Shown in pieces: positions 37,494 through 45,713 of a DNA stretch of 64,000 bases; the first letter of the stretch is position 1, and the number at the start of each line of letters is the position of its first letter. A model generated the notes under the pieces. It was given only the letters and a program-made list of their open reading frames with translations. It had not been told where the DNA came from and did no database searches. The stretch is from Desulfobulbus alkaliphilus (GTDB lineage: Bacteria; Desulfobacterota; Desulfobulbia; Desulfobulbales; Desulfobulbaceae), in assembly GCF_016918545.1 (NCBI RefSeq), contig NZ_JAFFQC010000007.1, forward strand, positions 81,825 through 145,824, written 5' to 3'. A program made the position numbers and the translations under genes.

Positions 37494-38678
37494 ATGAACT
37501 GCATCTTTCTTTCGCCCCATTTTCCGCCACAGTACCACCTTTTCTGCCTGCGCTTACGCCAGGCTGGAGCCACTGTGCTGGGTATCGGAGACGTCCCCTA
37601 TGCAGCCCTTACCGAGGAGATGCGGAGTTCCCTGACTGAATATTACCGGGTGGACCGGCTGGAAGCCTATCCGGACCTGGTTCGGGCCTGCGGATTTTTC
37701 ACTCATAAATACGGCAAAATCGACCGGATCGACAGCCTCAATGAATACTGGTTGGCAAGCGAGGCCCGCCTGCGGGATGATTTCAATGTATTCGGCGTGC
37801 GGGAACGTGACATCGGCATGATCCGCCGTAAATCGGAAATGAAGGAACAATTCAGGAAGGCGGGGGTCCCGGTAGCCGCCGGCCGGGTGGTCCGCACCCT
37901 GGAGGAGGCTCGTGCCCTGATCAGCGAAACCGGCTACCCCGTGGTCGCCAAACCCGACCAGGGTGTCGGCGCCCTGGACACCTTCCGCCTCGATACGGAA
38001 GAGGATCTGCTGGGTTTCTTTGCTCGGAAGCCCCCAGTGGACTACATCATGGAAGCCTTTATTTCCGGCACCATCTATTCCTTTGACGGCCTGTGCGACC
38101 TTGAGGGCAAACCGATTTTCCAAACCGCCCACGTCTTCAGTCAGGGAATCATGGAGACCGTCAATGAAGCCCGTCACCTGGCCTACTATTCATTGCGTGA
38201 TATTCCCACCGCGCTGGAGGATGCTGGTCGCCGCTGTCTGCGCGCCTTTAATGTCCGCGAGCGCTTTTTTCACATCGAATTTTTCCACACGGGCAAAGAG
38301 GATTTCACCGCCCTGGAAGTCAATATGCGGCCGCCGGGCGGCTTTACCACCGATATGTTCAATTATGCCTGCGATATCGATATCTATCGTATCTGGGCGG
38401 AACTGCTTTCCCACGGCCGCACGGCGATCGATTTCGAACGGATCTACCACTGCTGTTATGCCAGCCGAAAAAACAACCTGGCCTACGTCCATTCTCACCA
38501 TGAGATCCTGGATCGATACGGTGCGGACATCTGCCGGATTGATCAGGTGCCGGGAGTTTTTGCCAGCGCCCTGGGTGACATCGGTTATATCTTCCGCACC
38601 CGGGATGAACAACGACTCCATGACATCATCAGCTTTATCCATCAGATCCGTACCCCAGAGGTGTCTGTATGCAGATAG
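37494..38678 (+). CDS. ATP-grasp domain protein (carbamoyl-phosphate-synthase-like)
   Basis: 394 aa. The N-terminal Rossmann-like part (MNCIFLSPHFPPQYHLFCLRL) precedes a complete ATP-grasp core. The ATP-lysine strand is TGYPVVAKPDQGVGALDTF, the later strand is YIMEAFISGTIYSFDGL, and the metal-binding end is FFHIEFFHTGKEDFTALEVNMRPPGG. ATP-grasp ligases activate a carboxylate as an acyl phosphate and join it to an amine or thiol. The acceptor is unknown. It overlaps the following esterase by 10 bp, so the two very likely act on the same product. Confidence 0.88.
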   Translation: MNCIFLSPHFPPQYHLFCLRLRQAGATVLGIGDVPYAALTEEMRSSLTEYYRVDRLEAYPDLVRACGFFTHKYGKIDRIDSLNEYWLASEARLRDDFNVFGVRERDIGMIRRKSEMKEQFRKAGVPVAAGRVVRTLEEARALISETGYPVVAKPDQGVGALDTFRLDTEEDLLGFFARKPPVDYIMEAFISGTIYSFDGLCDLEGKPIFQTAHVFSQGIMETVNEARHLAYYSLRDIPTALEDAGRRCLRAFNVRERFFHIEFFHTGKEDFTALEVNMRPPGGFTTDMFNYACDIDIYRIWAELLSHGRTAIDFERIYHCCYASRKNNLAYVHSHHEILDRYGADICRIDQVPGVFASALGDIGYIFRTRDEQRLHDIISFIHQIRTPEVSVCR

Positions 38679-39424
38679 AAGAACATCAATGGTTCAGTCC
38701 CAACCTCGAAAGGGACATGGCCTTCAAGGTCTACGGTCACTGGGGTATGCCGATCCTGGTTTTTCCCAGTTCGCTTGGCCGGTATTACGACTACGAAGGT
38801 ATGGGCATGATCGATGCCATCGCTGATTTCATCTATGCCGGCAAGGTCAAACTGTTCTGCATCGACAGCGTTGACGCCGAGTCCTGGTACCACTTCTCGG
38901 TGCCGCCGGTGGCGCGCAATGTCCGCCATGAAGCATATACAGCGTATGTAACGGGGGAAATCATTCCCTTCATCCGCAACCACTGCAACCAGCCGGACAT
39001 CCGGGTCATGGCCAACGGCTGCAGCATGGGCGCCTACCATGCAGTCAACTTTTTTCTCAAACGCCCTGATCTTTTTGCCGGCACTATTGCCCTCAGCGGC
39101 CTGTATCGGCTCGATCACGCCGAGTTCGGTCTGAATTCCGATGATATCCCCGCGGTCTATTTCAACTCACCCCTGCATTATCTCCCCGGTCTTAACAACA
39201 CTTGGTTTCTTGACTGGTATCGACGCAGCGACATCATCGTCTGTGTCGGCCAGGGGGCGTGGGAAATAGAAACGCTCGAAGATACCCGACGACTGGATGA
39301 TGTCTTAAGAGATAAACGCATCCCGACCTGGGTGGATTACTGGGGCCATGACGTTGATCATGACTGGCCTTGGTGGTTCCAGCAGATGTACTACTTTCTC
39401 GACAACCTGGATCTGGATCGTTGA
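38669..39424 (+). CDS. Alpha/beta-hydrolase of the esterase D-like family
   Basis: 251 aa from ATG 38669, overlapping the ATP-grasp gene by 10 bp. Fold landmarks: an initial beta-rich WFSPNLERDMAFKVYGHWG, strand ILVFPSSLGR, oxyanion region, nucleophile elbow NGCSMGAYHAV (GxSxG with Ser) and a C-terminal histidine-rich DYWGHDVDHDWPWW. No signal peptide, so it is probably cytosolic. Its coupling to an ATP-grasp ligase suggests hydrolysis or acyl transfer on the ligase product. The stop codon is part of the GTTGA target duplication of the adjacent repeat. Confidence 0.87.
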   Translation: MQIEEHQWFSPNLERDMAFKVYGHWGMPILVFPSSLGRYYDYEGMGMIDAIADFIYAGKVKLFCIDSVDAESWYHFSVPPVARNVRHEAYTAYVTGEIIPFIRNHCNQPDIRVMANGCSMGAYHAVNFFLKRPDLFAGTIALSGLYRLDHAEFGLNSDDIPAVYFNSPLHYLPGLNNTWFLDWYRRSDIIVCVGQGAWEIETLEDTRRLDDVLRDKRIPTWVDYWGHDVDHDWPWWFQQMYYFLDNLDLDR

Positions 39425-39642
39425 CCTGGATCCGTGAGCGTTCGTCCGTGCGTCAGCTTTATTTTCTGTGACCGTTCGATTAAAGTAAACTTTATCGGGC
39501 GGTTACGGGCAATGAAGATGGCGTGCAGACGGATGCCCCGAAGGGCGGCTGGTGAAGGTCATTATCAAGGATACTGCTAAAATTATAGTCTGATTACAGC
39601 AAGATATTACCAAAACAAGAGCCCAGCCGTCACGGATTCAGG
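39425..39642 (+). repeat. MITE-like element, full-length 218-bp copy
   Basis: Starts CCTGGATCCGTGAGCG and ends GTCACGGATTCAGG, with both palindrome arms (GACCGTTCGATTAAAG and TTATCGGGCGGTTACG). It is flanked by an exact GTTGA duplication (39420-39424 and 39643-39647) whose first copy contains the esterase stop codon. Confidence 0.93.
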
Positions 39643-39684
39643 GTTGAGGGTACCTCCTTTCCCCCCTGACCGCAAATACATGCC

Positions 39685-39840
39685 ATGCTCCGACCCAGCC
39701 AAACCATTTTCCATCAGACCCTCGCCCTGGGAACCGAAGCGGCCCTGCGCCGCCGCTTCATGGTGGTGGATGCCCCCCTGCAGGGTAATATGCGCTTTGA
39801 TCTGCTGCTGGAAGTCCACGATAACGATCCTGCGCCATGA
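39685..39840 (+). pseudogene. Short ORF resembling the start of a hotdog thioesterase, probable truncated gene
   Basis: 51 codons (MLRPSQTIFHQTLALGTEAA, then RRRFMVVDAPLQGNMRFDLL) ending HDNDPAP. From memory the segment RRFMVVDAPLQGNMRFDLLLEV resembles the N-terminal part of bacterial acyl-CoA or acyl-ACP hotdog thioesterases, which would continue for another hundred residues. It has an in-frame stop at 39667 upstream and no clear ribosome-binding site. Its TGA overlaps the ATG of the next gene as ATGA. It could be a remnant of a deleted gene or a small leader ORF. Confidence 0.35.
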
Positions 39841-40484
39841 AAAACGAATCTGAATGCTGCGAGCCAGCCGCCATGCCGATGCCAACGATCCATACGCTCC
39901 TGCTTGAAAAAGCCCTCAGCCTTGGCGCCACAGCGGCCATTCTCCTTCCTGTTGAAACCCTGGTGGTGGAAGAACGCTTTGCAGCCCTGTGTGCCGCTCC
40001 GCACCGTTGCCCCAGTTACGGACTGGCGCCCGGGTGTCCCCCCCACGCCATGCCCCCCTCTTCTTTTCGAGAACATCTGCGCCGATTTCAGCAGATGCTG
40101 GCGTTCAAGATTGATGCGCCGATCGCACTCCTCCTGGGTGTCGAAAGGCCGGCCCTGACGCGGACCATTCACAGCATCGCCGCTGGAGTCGAACAGGAGG
40201 CTGTCCGTCTGGGACTGGTGGGCACCATGGGTCTGGCCGCCGGATCCTGCAAGGAACTGTTCTGTCCGCAGGAAGAAATCTGCGTTGTTCTTGAACGTAG
40301 CCTGCCCTGCCCCCACGCCCAACTGGCCCGCCCCTCGATCTCCGCATTGGGGATCAATTTTTCCGCTCTTGCCGAGGCAGCAGGCTGGCCATTTGCTAAA
40401 ATAACCGCGCATTCACCTGCTGCCGACCAGCAGGCAATGGGCCTGATGGCCGGACTGGTGCTGTTGCCAGCATCCGCCAACTGA
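39837..40484 (+). CDS. DUF2284 family metal-binding protein
   Basis: 215 aa from ATG 39837, overlapping the preceding short ORF by 4 bp. Cysteines cluster as in DUF2284: RCPSYGLAPGCPPH near residue 58 and SCKELFCPQEEIC plus LPCPHAQ at about 137-162, arranged like iron-sulfur ligands. The family is predicted to bind metal or an Fe-S cluster and is common in anaerobes, and its function is unknown. An aliphatic C-terminus follows. Confidence 0.85.
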   Translation: MKNESECCEPAAMPMPTIHTLLLEKALSLGATAAILLPVETLVVEERFAALCAAPHRCPSYGLAPGCPPHAMPPSSFREHLRRFQQMLAFKIDAPIALLLGVERPALTRTIHSIAAGVEQEAVRLGLVGTMGLAAGSCKELFCPQEEICVVLERSLPCPHAQLARPSISALGINFSALAEAAGWPFAKITAHSPAADQQAMGLMAGLVLLPASAN

Positions 40485-40539
40485 CCACATCCGGCTTGAG
40501 GGGGTGCAGAAAACGCAGGTGTAGGGTGCATGTGATCCC

Positions 40540-41088
40540 TTAGGCATTGCCCACGGGCGGTTCGCCCTTCTGGACAGTATCCCTGGAATCGTCCGCTGCC
40601 ACATGGTGGCGCAGATGAACTCTGGAGGGATCCTGCGGACCACCAGCAACCCTGGTCGAGGAGCTGTCTTTGACGACCAGGTAGTAGCCGATACTCATAG
40701 CCAGAACAACCGCGGCGGTCGCCCACATGTACTCCGTCGTGGTTGTTTCAACGTCCATGATGATAACTTTTCGGGCAATGGCCATCAACGCGGTGGCGAG
40801 AACGATCTTCACATGGATGACATCGTCCCTGAGATAAATCGTGATATTGATAAAGATCTCGATAGCGATGAGAACAGCCATAAAAGCACCGAAGGTGGCC
40901 AGCATATCGCTGATATTCATCATCATCAGAGGCGGCGTCCGCAGCTTCTGGTAAATCACCCAGCCCACATCCACCACCCCCCACAAAATGACCAGGGTCA
41001 TCAGAACGGCCAGGCAACGGACCAAAAAGTGAATCACCAGACGCAGTCTGAGAATGAGCGGTTCCTTGGGGTTGTACAGATCATCCAT
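40540..41088 (-). CDS. Phosphate-starvation-inducible PsiE-like membrane protein
   Basis: 182 aa. Four hydrophobic segments (about residues 18-45, 62-85, 97-110 and 122-140) and the conserved piece AIEIFINITIYLRDDVIHVKIVLATALMAIARKVI match the PsiE family. The acidic MDDLYNPKEPL start and a charged proline-containing tail of ~45 residues lie at the ends. The name comes from phosphate-regulated E. coli psiE; its role is unclear. No CTTAA Pho-box-like tandem is seen in its upstream spacer, so phosphate control here is not supported. Confidence 0.85.
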   Translation of the reverse strand: MDDLYNPKEPLILRLRLVIHFLVRCLAVLMTLVILWGVVDVGWVIYQKLRTPPLMMMNISDMLATFGAFMAVLIAIEIFINITIYLRDDVIHVKIVLATALMAIARKVIIMDVETTTTEYMWATAAVVLAMSIGYYLVVKDSSSTRVAGGPQDPSRVHLRHHVAADDSRDTVQKGEPPVGNA

Positions 41089-41305
41089 TGCATCGCTCCA
41101 GATTCATGGGCGGGATTGCCAGGTCAACGCAGCCTTTTCGTGCTCCAGTACCGTCCAACCCATCGACAGTTCATAACCACCGCCGGAGCGACCCGAAAAG
41201 ACCGCAACAGTTGTCAACGGTGGCCCCGATAAAGCCAGGTGGATGTAAAAAATGAGACAAAAATCAGGGCAAGATGATTGGTGGTTTATGGTGCAACCGA
41301 CAGGT

Positions 41306-42034
41306 TCAACCCTGAGCGGCTTGCTCCATCAGGGCCTCCTGAATCTCGCGCTGAATATCCGTGACCGTGGCCAATGGGTCGGGCGAGGTGCTGATGGGAC
41401 GGCCGATGACCACATAATCAGCTCCGTTGCGGAAAGCATCCTTGGCGGTGGCGATACGTTTCTGGTCGTCGTTCTGGATAATGTCGACGTTCGCCCCCGG
41501 TCTGATACCGGGAGTTACGATCACATAGTTTTTCTGAATGTCGGAGCGCAGTTTCCCGGCTTCCCAAACGGAGGACACCACGCCGTCACAGCCAAGCTCG
41601 ATCGCTTTCCTGGAGCGCATCAGCACCAGGTCTTCAACGGTGCCGGTGAACCCCATGTCCTTCATGTCGGCTTCGTCAAAACTGGTCAAGACGGTCACGG
41701 CCAGGATCTTCACTCCGTTTTTGTGCTGCACCGCTGCCTTGATGATGGGATCGTTGCCATGAATGGTGGCAAAGGTCACCTTCCTGTTTTTGAGCTGCTG
41801 CACAGCCAGGCTGACCGTTTCCGGGATGTCGAAGAACTTGAGATCGATCATCACCTTGTTGCCTCGTTCCACGATATGATCGATCACCGGCCACCACCCG
41901 GCAAGAAACAGTTGCAGGCCGACTTTGAAAAATTTGATTCTCCCGTCCAGCTTCTCCACCCACTCTTTGGCTTTCTCCGGGTCGGAAAAATCGAGGGCAA
42001 AAATAATACGTTCGTTCAAAGGGATATTGTTCAT
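41306..42034 (-). CDS. pyrF: Orotidine-5'-phosphate decarboxylase
   Basis: 242 aa from ATG 42034; upstream in-frame residues to 42124 lack family resemblance. PyrF converts OMP to UMP, the last step of de novo pyrimidine synthesis. Motifs: IIFALDFSDPEKA at the start, KFFKVGLQLFLA, the catalytic DLKFFDIPETV (Lys and two Asp), TIHGN and the phosphate-binding VTPGIRPG with VIGRPIS. The length fits the bacterial type I family. No ribosome-binding site stronger than AGACAG is seen. Confidence 0.95.
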   Translation of the reverse strand: MNNIPLNERIIFALDFSDPEKAKEWVEKLDGRIKFFKVGLQLFLAGWWPVIDHIVERGNKVMIDLKFFDIPETVSLAVQQLKNRKVTFATIHGNDPIIKAAVQHKNGVKILAVTVLTSFDEADMKDMGFTGTVEDLVLMRSRKAIELGCDGVVSSVWEAGKLRSDIQKNYVIVTPGIRPGANVDIIQNDDQKRIATAKDAFRNGADYVVIGRPISTSPDPLATVTDIQREIQEALMEQAAQG

Positions 42035-42264
42035 AATCTGTCTGGTGTTGTGGAAAAGATATTTATACCCGTTAAGGCAGGGAATGGTGGTCTTGGTAGT
42101 AAAAAACCGGCTGAAAGTAAACAAAAAAGGCGGTTCGCCAACTTGACTGCACTTAAGCGTCCGCCCCGAGGATCGATTTGGAAACCAAGCGGTTTTTCAA
42201 GGGTCACGTGTCTCCGGAAATGCATTCGCCTGTTCATCAGCTGACAAAACTCTTCATGTCTCCT

Positions 42265-44157
42265 TCATCCCTTGGGCAGTAAACGGGCAAGGCGCAGGGC
42301 GCGCAACATGGCTCGCTTCTTGGTCTGATGGTTTTGCATCCGACGCAGGATCCCGTCAAGCAGTTGGACCGCGGTCATCACATGGGGCCCTTTGTTGAGC
42401 ATGACGCATTCCGCCCGGTGGCCCATGGCGGCATCGGTGATTTCAGCTCGGGACGGCATGCCCTCTTTAGCCAGGGATTCAAGCACCTGGGTAGCCCAGA
42501 TCACCGGCACGTGGGCGGCCTCACAGATCCAGAGGATCTCTTCCTGAACCTCGGCCAGCCGCTCAAATCCGCATTCAACCGCCAGGTCCCCCCGGGCTAT
42601 CATCACCCCGCAGCACGGTGCCTGCATGGCGGTTAACAGCATGTCAGGCAGGTTCTCGAAACCACGGCGGGTTTCAATTTTCAGCACCACCGCCGGTTGT
42701 CGACCTGTCAAGGCCTCGAGATGGCTCTGCAGCTGCTCGACATCGGCTGTGGAATTGGCAAAGGACAGACCCACCAAATCGGCATGGTGAGCAACAAAAT
42801 GAAGATCTTCGAGGTCCTTGGCTGTCAGGGCACCCAGGGCAAGCTTGCTCTCGGGAAAATTGATCCCCTTATCGCTGCGCAGTTTTTCCCCTCTTGGTCG
42901 GGCATGGGTTATCCGGACGCGAACCCGCTCTTCCTCGACCCCTTCAATGACCCCTCCGATCTTGCCGTCATCAAACCAGATGGATTCTCCAGCCCGAAGA
43001 TCGGCAAATATCCCCGGAACGGTGCAGCCGATCATCGCCGGGGTCAGGATAAAGCCGGCTGAATCGTAACTGGCCGGTCGACCGAGGACTGTCGCCGCGG
43101 TCACGGTCAGCAGGTCGCCGCGCTGGAGGGTAATCGGCCGCTCGGTTCGTGGCAGATCGCCAACCACTGCCTCGTGCCAGCCTTCATCTCTGTTTTGTTG
43201 CCGATACCGCAAACAGGTGCCAGGGACGATATACGCTGTTCGCTTCATTTCCGCCCAACAACCCTGCGCGGTAACATCGACAATGCTCATTTGCCGTCGT
43301 CGTCCTCTGACGTCGATGCATTGCACCTGGGTCCCATGCCGCAGCCGGGCAAGCCAAGCAGCAGGCACCGGCAGAATACCATCGGCAGGCGACGGCGGCA
43401 GCGACGCTGCCGCGTCAGCATGCAACCAGAGCCGCGCCGGGGTAATCACCCGTCCATACGCATCCTTACGAAGACGTATCCGCAGCACAGCGGGACCGGG
43501 CTCCAATTGGCCGGTTCGGAGTTTAGGGCCTCCAAGATCCATCATGACCCGGCAGGAACGGCCGAGGGCCTGTTCCGCGCGGCGCAGGTGTTCGATCATG
43601 CGCAGCCAGATATCGGCATCGTCCCGGACGCAATTGATCCGCATGCAATCCATGCCACGCTGGAGCAGGTTGTGGACCAGGCTGTAGTCATAGGCTGCCT
43701 CGGTGGGCATGGTCACCATGATCCGCACGCCTCGTCCTGGAGTCGCTGGTCCAAGCAAACTGTCGGTATGCCTGGCCAGCAGTTCAGCGCCCTGGACGAA
43801 CTGAATCGTCCCCTTCTGCTTGAGCCGAGAAGAAAGGGGGGTATCAACCAACCGATCCAGGGTGTCAAGGACGGCATCGACGGTGGCCAGCACGCAGGAC
43901 TCAGCCCGACCCAGGGATGAAAGTCCCAGGGTGGATAGACGGCGCTGGAGGAGGCGAAGATCACGCCGGCGCAGGACGAGGTAATGGAGAAGGTTACGCG
44001 CACTCTCACGATAGTTGGGATGGACTGCATCCAGCAGAGGACGACATCGTTCTGCCTCATTGATCATTTCCGTCCGAATGGCCGATAATTCGGCAAGTAA
44101 AACCTCGACATCCTGGTTCGATGGGACGTGGTCGGTGATGGGTTGTTGTTCACTCAT
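42265..44157 (-). CDS. Divergent pyruvate-kinase-like protein with N-terminal extension
   Basis: 630 aa. Residues ~150-610 follow the pyruvate kinase barrel: RVMMDLGGPKLRTG (usual GPKIRTG), KIETRRGFENLPDM, VMIARGDLAVECGFE, VIWATQVLESLAKEGMPSRAEITDAA and VMLNKGPH. A B-domain-like insertion (about 235-380) contains IVPGTCLRYRQQ. The first ~150 aa are an extra helical region with no PK counterpart. The usual NFSHG motif reads RINCVRDDADIW, and the allosteric C-domain is missing, the chain ending soon after the barrel. It may be a modified kinase or a PK-derived enzyme of other function. Confidence 0.85.
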   Translation of the reverse strand: MSEQQPITDHVPSNQDVEVLLAELSAIRTEMINEAERCRPLLDAVHPNYRESARNLLHYLVLRRRDLRLLQRRLSTLGLSSLGRAESCVLATVDAVLDTLDRLVDTPLSSRLKQKGTIQFVQGAELLARHTDSLLGPATPGRGVRIMVTMPTEAAYDYSLVHNLLQRGMDCMRINCVRDDADIWLRMIEHLRRAEQALGRSCRVMMDLGGPKLRTGQLEPGPAVLRIRLRKDAYGRVITPARLWLHADAAASLPPSPADGILPVPAAWLARLRHGTQVQCIDVRGRRRQMSIVDVTAQGCWAEMKRTAYIVPGTCLRYRQQNRDEGWHEAVVGDLPRTERPITLQRGDLLTVTAATVLGRPASYDSAGFILTPAMIGCTVPGIFADLRAGESIWFDDGKIGGVIEGVEEERVRVRITHARPRGEKLRSDKGINFPESKLALGALTAKDLEDLHFVAHHADLVGLSFANSTADVEQLQSHLEALTGRQPAVVLKIETRRGFENLPDMLLTAMQAPCCGVMIARGDLAVECGFERLAEVQEEILWICEAAHVPVIWATQVLESLAKEGMPSRAEITDAAMGHRAECVMLNKGPHVMTAVQLLDGILRRMQNHQTKKRAMLRALRLARLLPKG

Positions 44158-44435
44158 ACTTTCGCTGTCCTCTGAAAATTCCTGCCTCTCCGATTGGGTT
44201 TACCCAAAACCTGCAGCTGATAAGGACCAAGAACTATCGTTCTCTCAGCCCCCATTTTATCAATTTATATTCCTTTTTTTAAAGAATTACCTTCGCAAGG
44301 AAAAGAGGCACCTGCCGACCTAATCAAATTTTAACAAACCCCCGGTGCTTGGACCATTCAGGTCAGAAAAAATTCATCAACTGTCATCTCTAATTTTTCA
44401 ACTCGTCTTTTATGACCTTCGCTTTTTCATCACTC

Positions 44436-44482
44436 CTTAATCTAATCTTAACCATTCCTTAATTTTTCTCAGTCACTATATG
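44436..44482 (+). promoter_or_regulatory. Pho-box-like tandem CTTAA repeats and -10 upstream of pstS
   Basis: CTTAATCT (44436), CTTAACCA (44447) and CTTAATTT (44458) occur with exactly 11-bp spacing, followed by TATATG (44477-44482) as a -10. This is the geometry of PhoB/PhoP/SphR binding sites, where 11-bp direct repeats replace the -35, and the half-site resembles the CTTAACC type. It sits about 115 bp before the pstS start and would activate the pst operon under phosphate limitation. Confidence 0.65.
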
Positions 44483-44598
44483 CACCTGATTTAGCCGGGT
44501 CGTTCTCCGAAGGAGAAGAGCGAAAGATTCGATGGCAAAACGAACAGACGGCAACGCAAACCGACTGTAAACTGCAAAAACAGAAGGAGATTGGTAAC

Positions 44599-45576
44599 AT
44601 GAAAAAGAAGACCGTAACAAAAACCCTCATGGCCCTGGCAGCCCTGCTGACCCTGCCTGCACTGGCCTCCGCTCACGTGGACCCCAACCTCAAACCTTAT
44701 GAGCCGGTTGCCGGCGTATCTGGCAACATCAAGAGCATTGGTTCCGACTCAATGAATAACACCATGACTCTCTGGGCTGAAGGTTTCATGCGCCATTACC
44801 CTAACGTCCAGATTGAAATCGAAGGCAAGGGTTCGGGAACCGCACCGCCCGCCCTGATCAGCGGCACTGCGCACTTCGGCCCCATGAGCCGGCCCATGCG
44901 CGGTCAGGAAATCGATAATTTCGAAAAACGCTTTGGCTACAAGCCCACCGAACTTCCCACCGGTATCGACATGTTAGCGGTTTATGTGCACAAGGACAAC
45001 CCTATCGAGTGCCTGACCCTCCAGCAGCTTGATGCCATCTTCTCCAAGACCCGGCGCGGCGGCCATGACCAGGATATCCGCACCTGGGGCGATGTGGGCC
45101 TCACCGGTCAGTTCGCCAACCTGCCCATCAGCCTCTACGGTCGTAATGCCGCTTCCGGCACATACGGTTTTTTCAAGGATAACGCTCTGTTTGGTGGAGA
45201 TTACAAAGATGAGGTCAAGGAACAGCCGGGCAGCTCTTCAGTGGTTCAAGGTGCTGCCAGTGAATTGGCCGGGATTGGTTATTCCGGTGTCGGCTACATG
45301 ACCGCGGATGTTCGGGCCGTACCTCTCGCTGCTACCCCAGACGGTCAGTGCATCGCCGTCACTCCAGAAAATGCCTACACCGGGGAGTATCCCCTGGCCC
45401 GCTTCCTCTATGTGTACGTCAACCACAAGCCTGGTAGCGATCTTGACCCCTTGCGCCGGGAATTCGTCAAATATATGCTCAGCAAGGACGGTCAGACCGA
45501 TGTGGTCCGGGACGGTTACTATCCCATCACCCAGGTGATCGCGGAAGAGCACCTGAACAAGATGGGAATCCGTTAA
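44599..45576 (+). CDS. pstS: Phosphate ABC transporter, substrate-binding protein
   Basis: 325 aa from ATG 44599, preceded by AAGGAG. Signal peptide TLMALAALLTLPALASAH, so periplasmic. The mature protein has the PstS phosphate site: IKSIGSDSMNNTMTLWAEGF near residue 50, EGKGSGTAPPALISGTAHFG, and GRNAASGTYGFFKD with Ser/Arg ligands. It captures phosphate for the PstCAB importer encoded next. A strong hairpin after its stop separates it from pstC. Confidence 0.95.
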   Translation: MKKKTVTKTLMALAALLTLPALASAHVDPNLKPYEPVAGVSGNIKSIGSDSMNNTMTLWAEGFMRHYPNVQIEIEGKGSGTAPPALISGTAHFGPMSRPMRGQEIDNFEKRFGYKPTELPTGIDMLAVYVHKDNPIECLTLQQLDAIFSKTRRGGHDQDIRTWGDVGLTGQFANLPISLYGRNAASGTYGFFKDNALFGGDYKDEVKEQPGSSSVVQGAASELAGIGYSGVGYMTADVRAVPLAATPDGQCIAVTPENAYTGEYPLARFLYVYVNHKPGSDLDPLRREFVKYMLSKDGQTDVVRDGYYPITQVIAEEHLNKMGIR

Positions 45577-45616
45577 GCTGCAGCTCCATCAATTCCTCTC
45601 ACTCCTGTTTTCCTGT

Positions 45617-45659
45617 TCCGGTAACTCGGGGCGTAATGCCCCGAGTTCCTGAACCGGAA
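45617..45659 (+). other. Intergenic stem-loop between pstS and pstC
   Basis: AACTCGGGGC/GCCCCGAGTT around loop GTAAT, with an outer TTCCGG/CCGGAA extension, makes a 16-bp-plus stem without a T-run. Such a structure typically protects upstream mRNA from 3' exonuclease, so pstS would be made in excess over the membrane genes. It is not a terminator. Confidence 0.7.
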
Positions 45660-45713
45660 ACTCAGAATTCTTCAGGATCGATTCGGTAATTCCGCCAGAG
45701 ATGACCTTAGAGC

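Noticed and set aside
43174..43920. 248-codon plus-strand frame
   Set aside because: It is antisense to the pyruvate-kinase-like gene and shows no family features.
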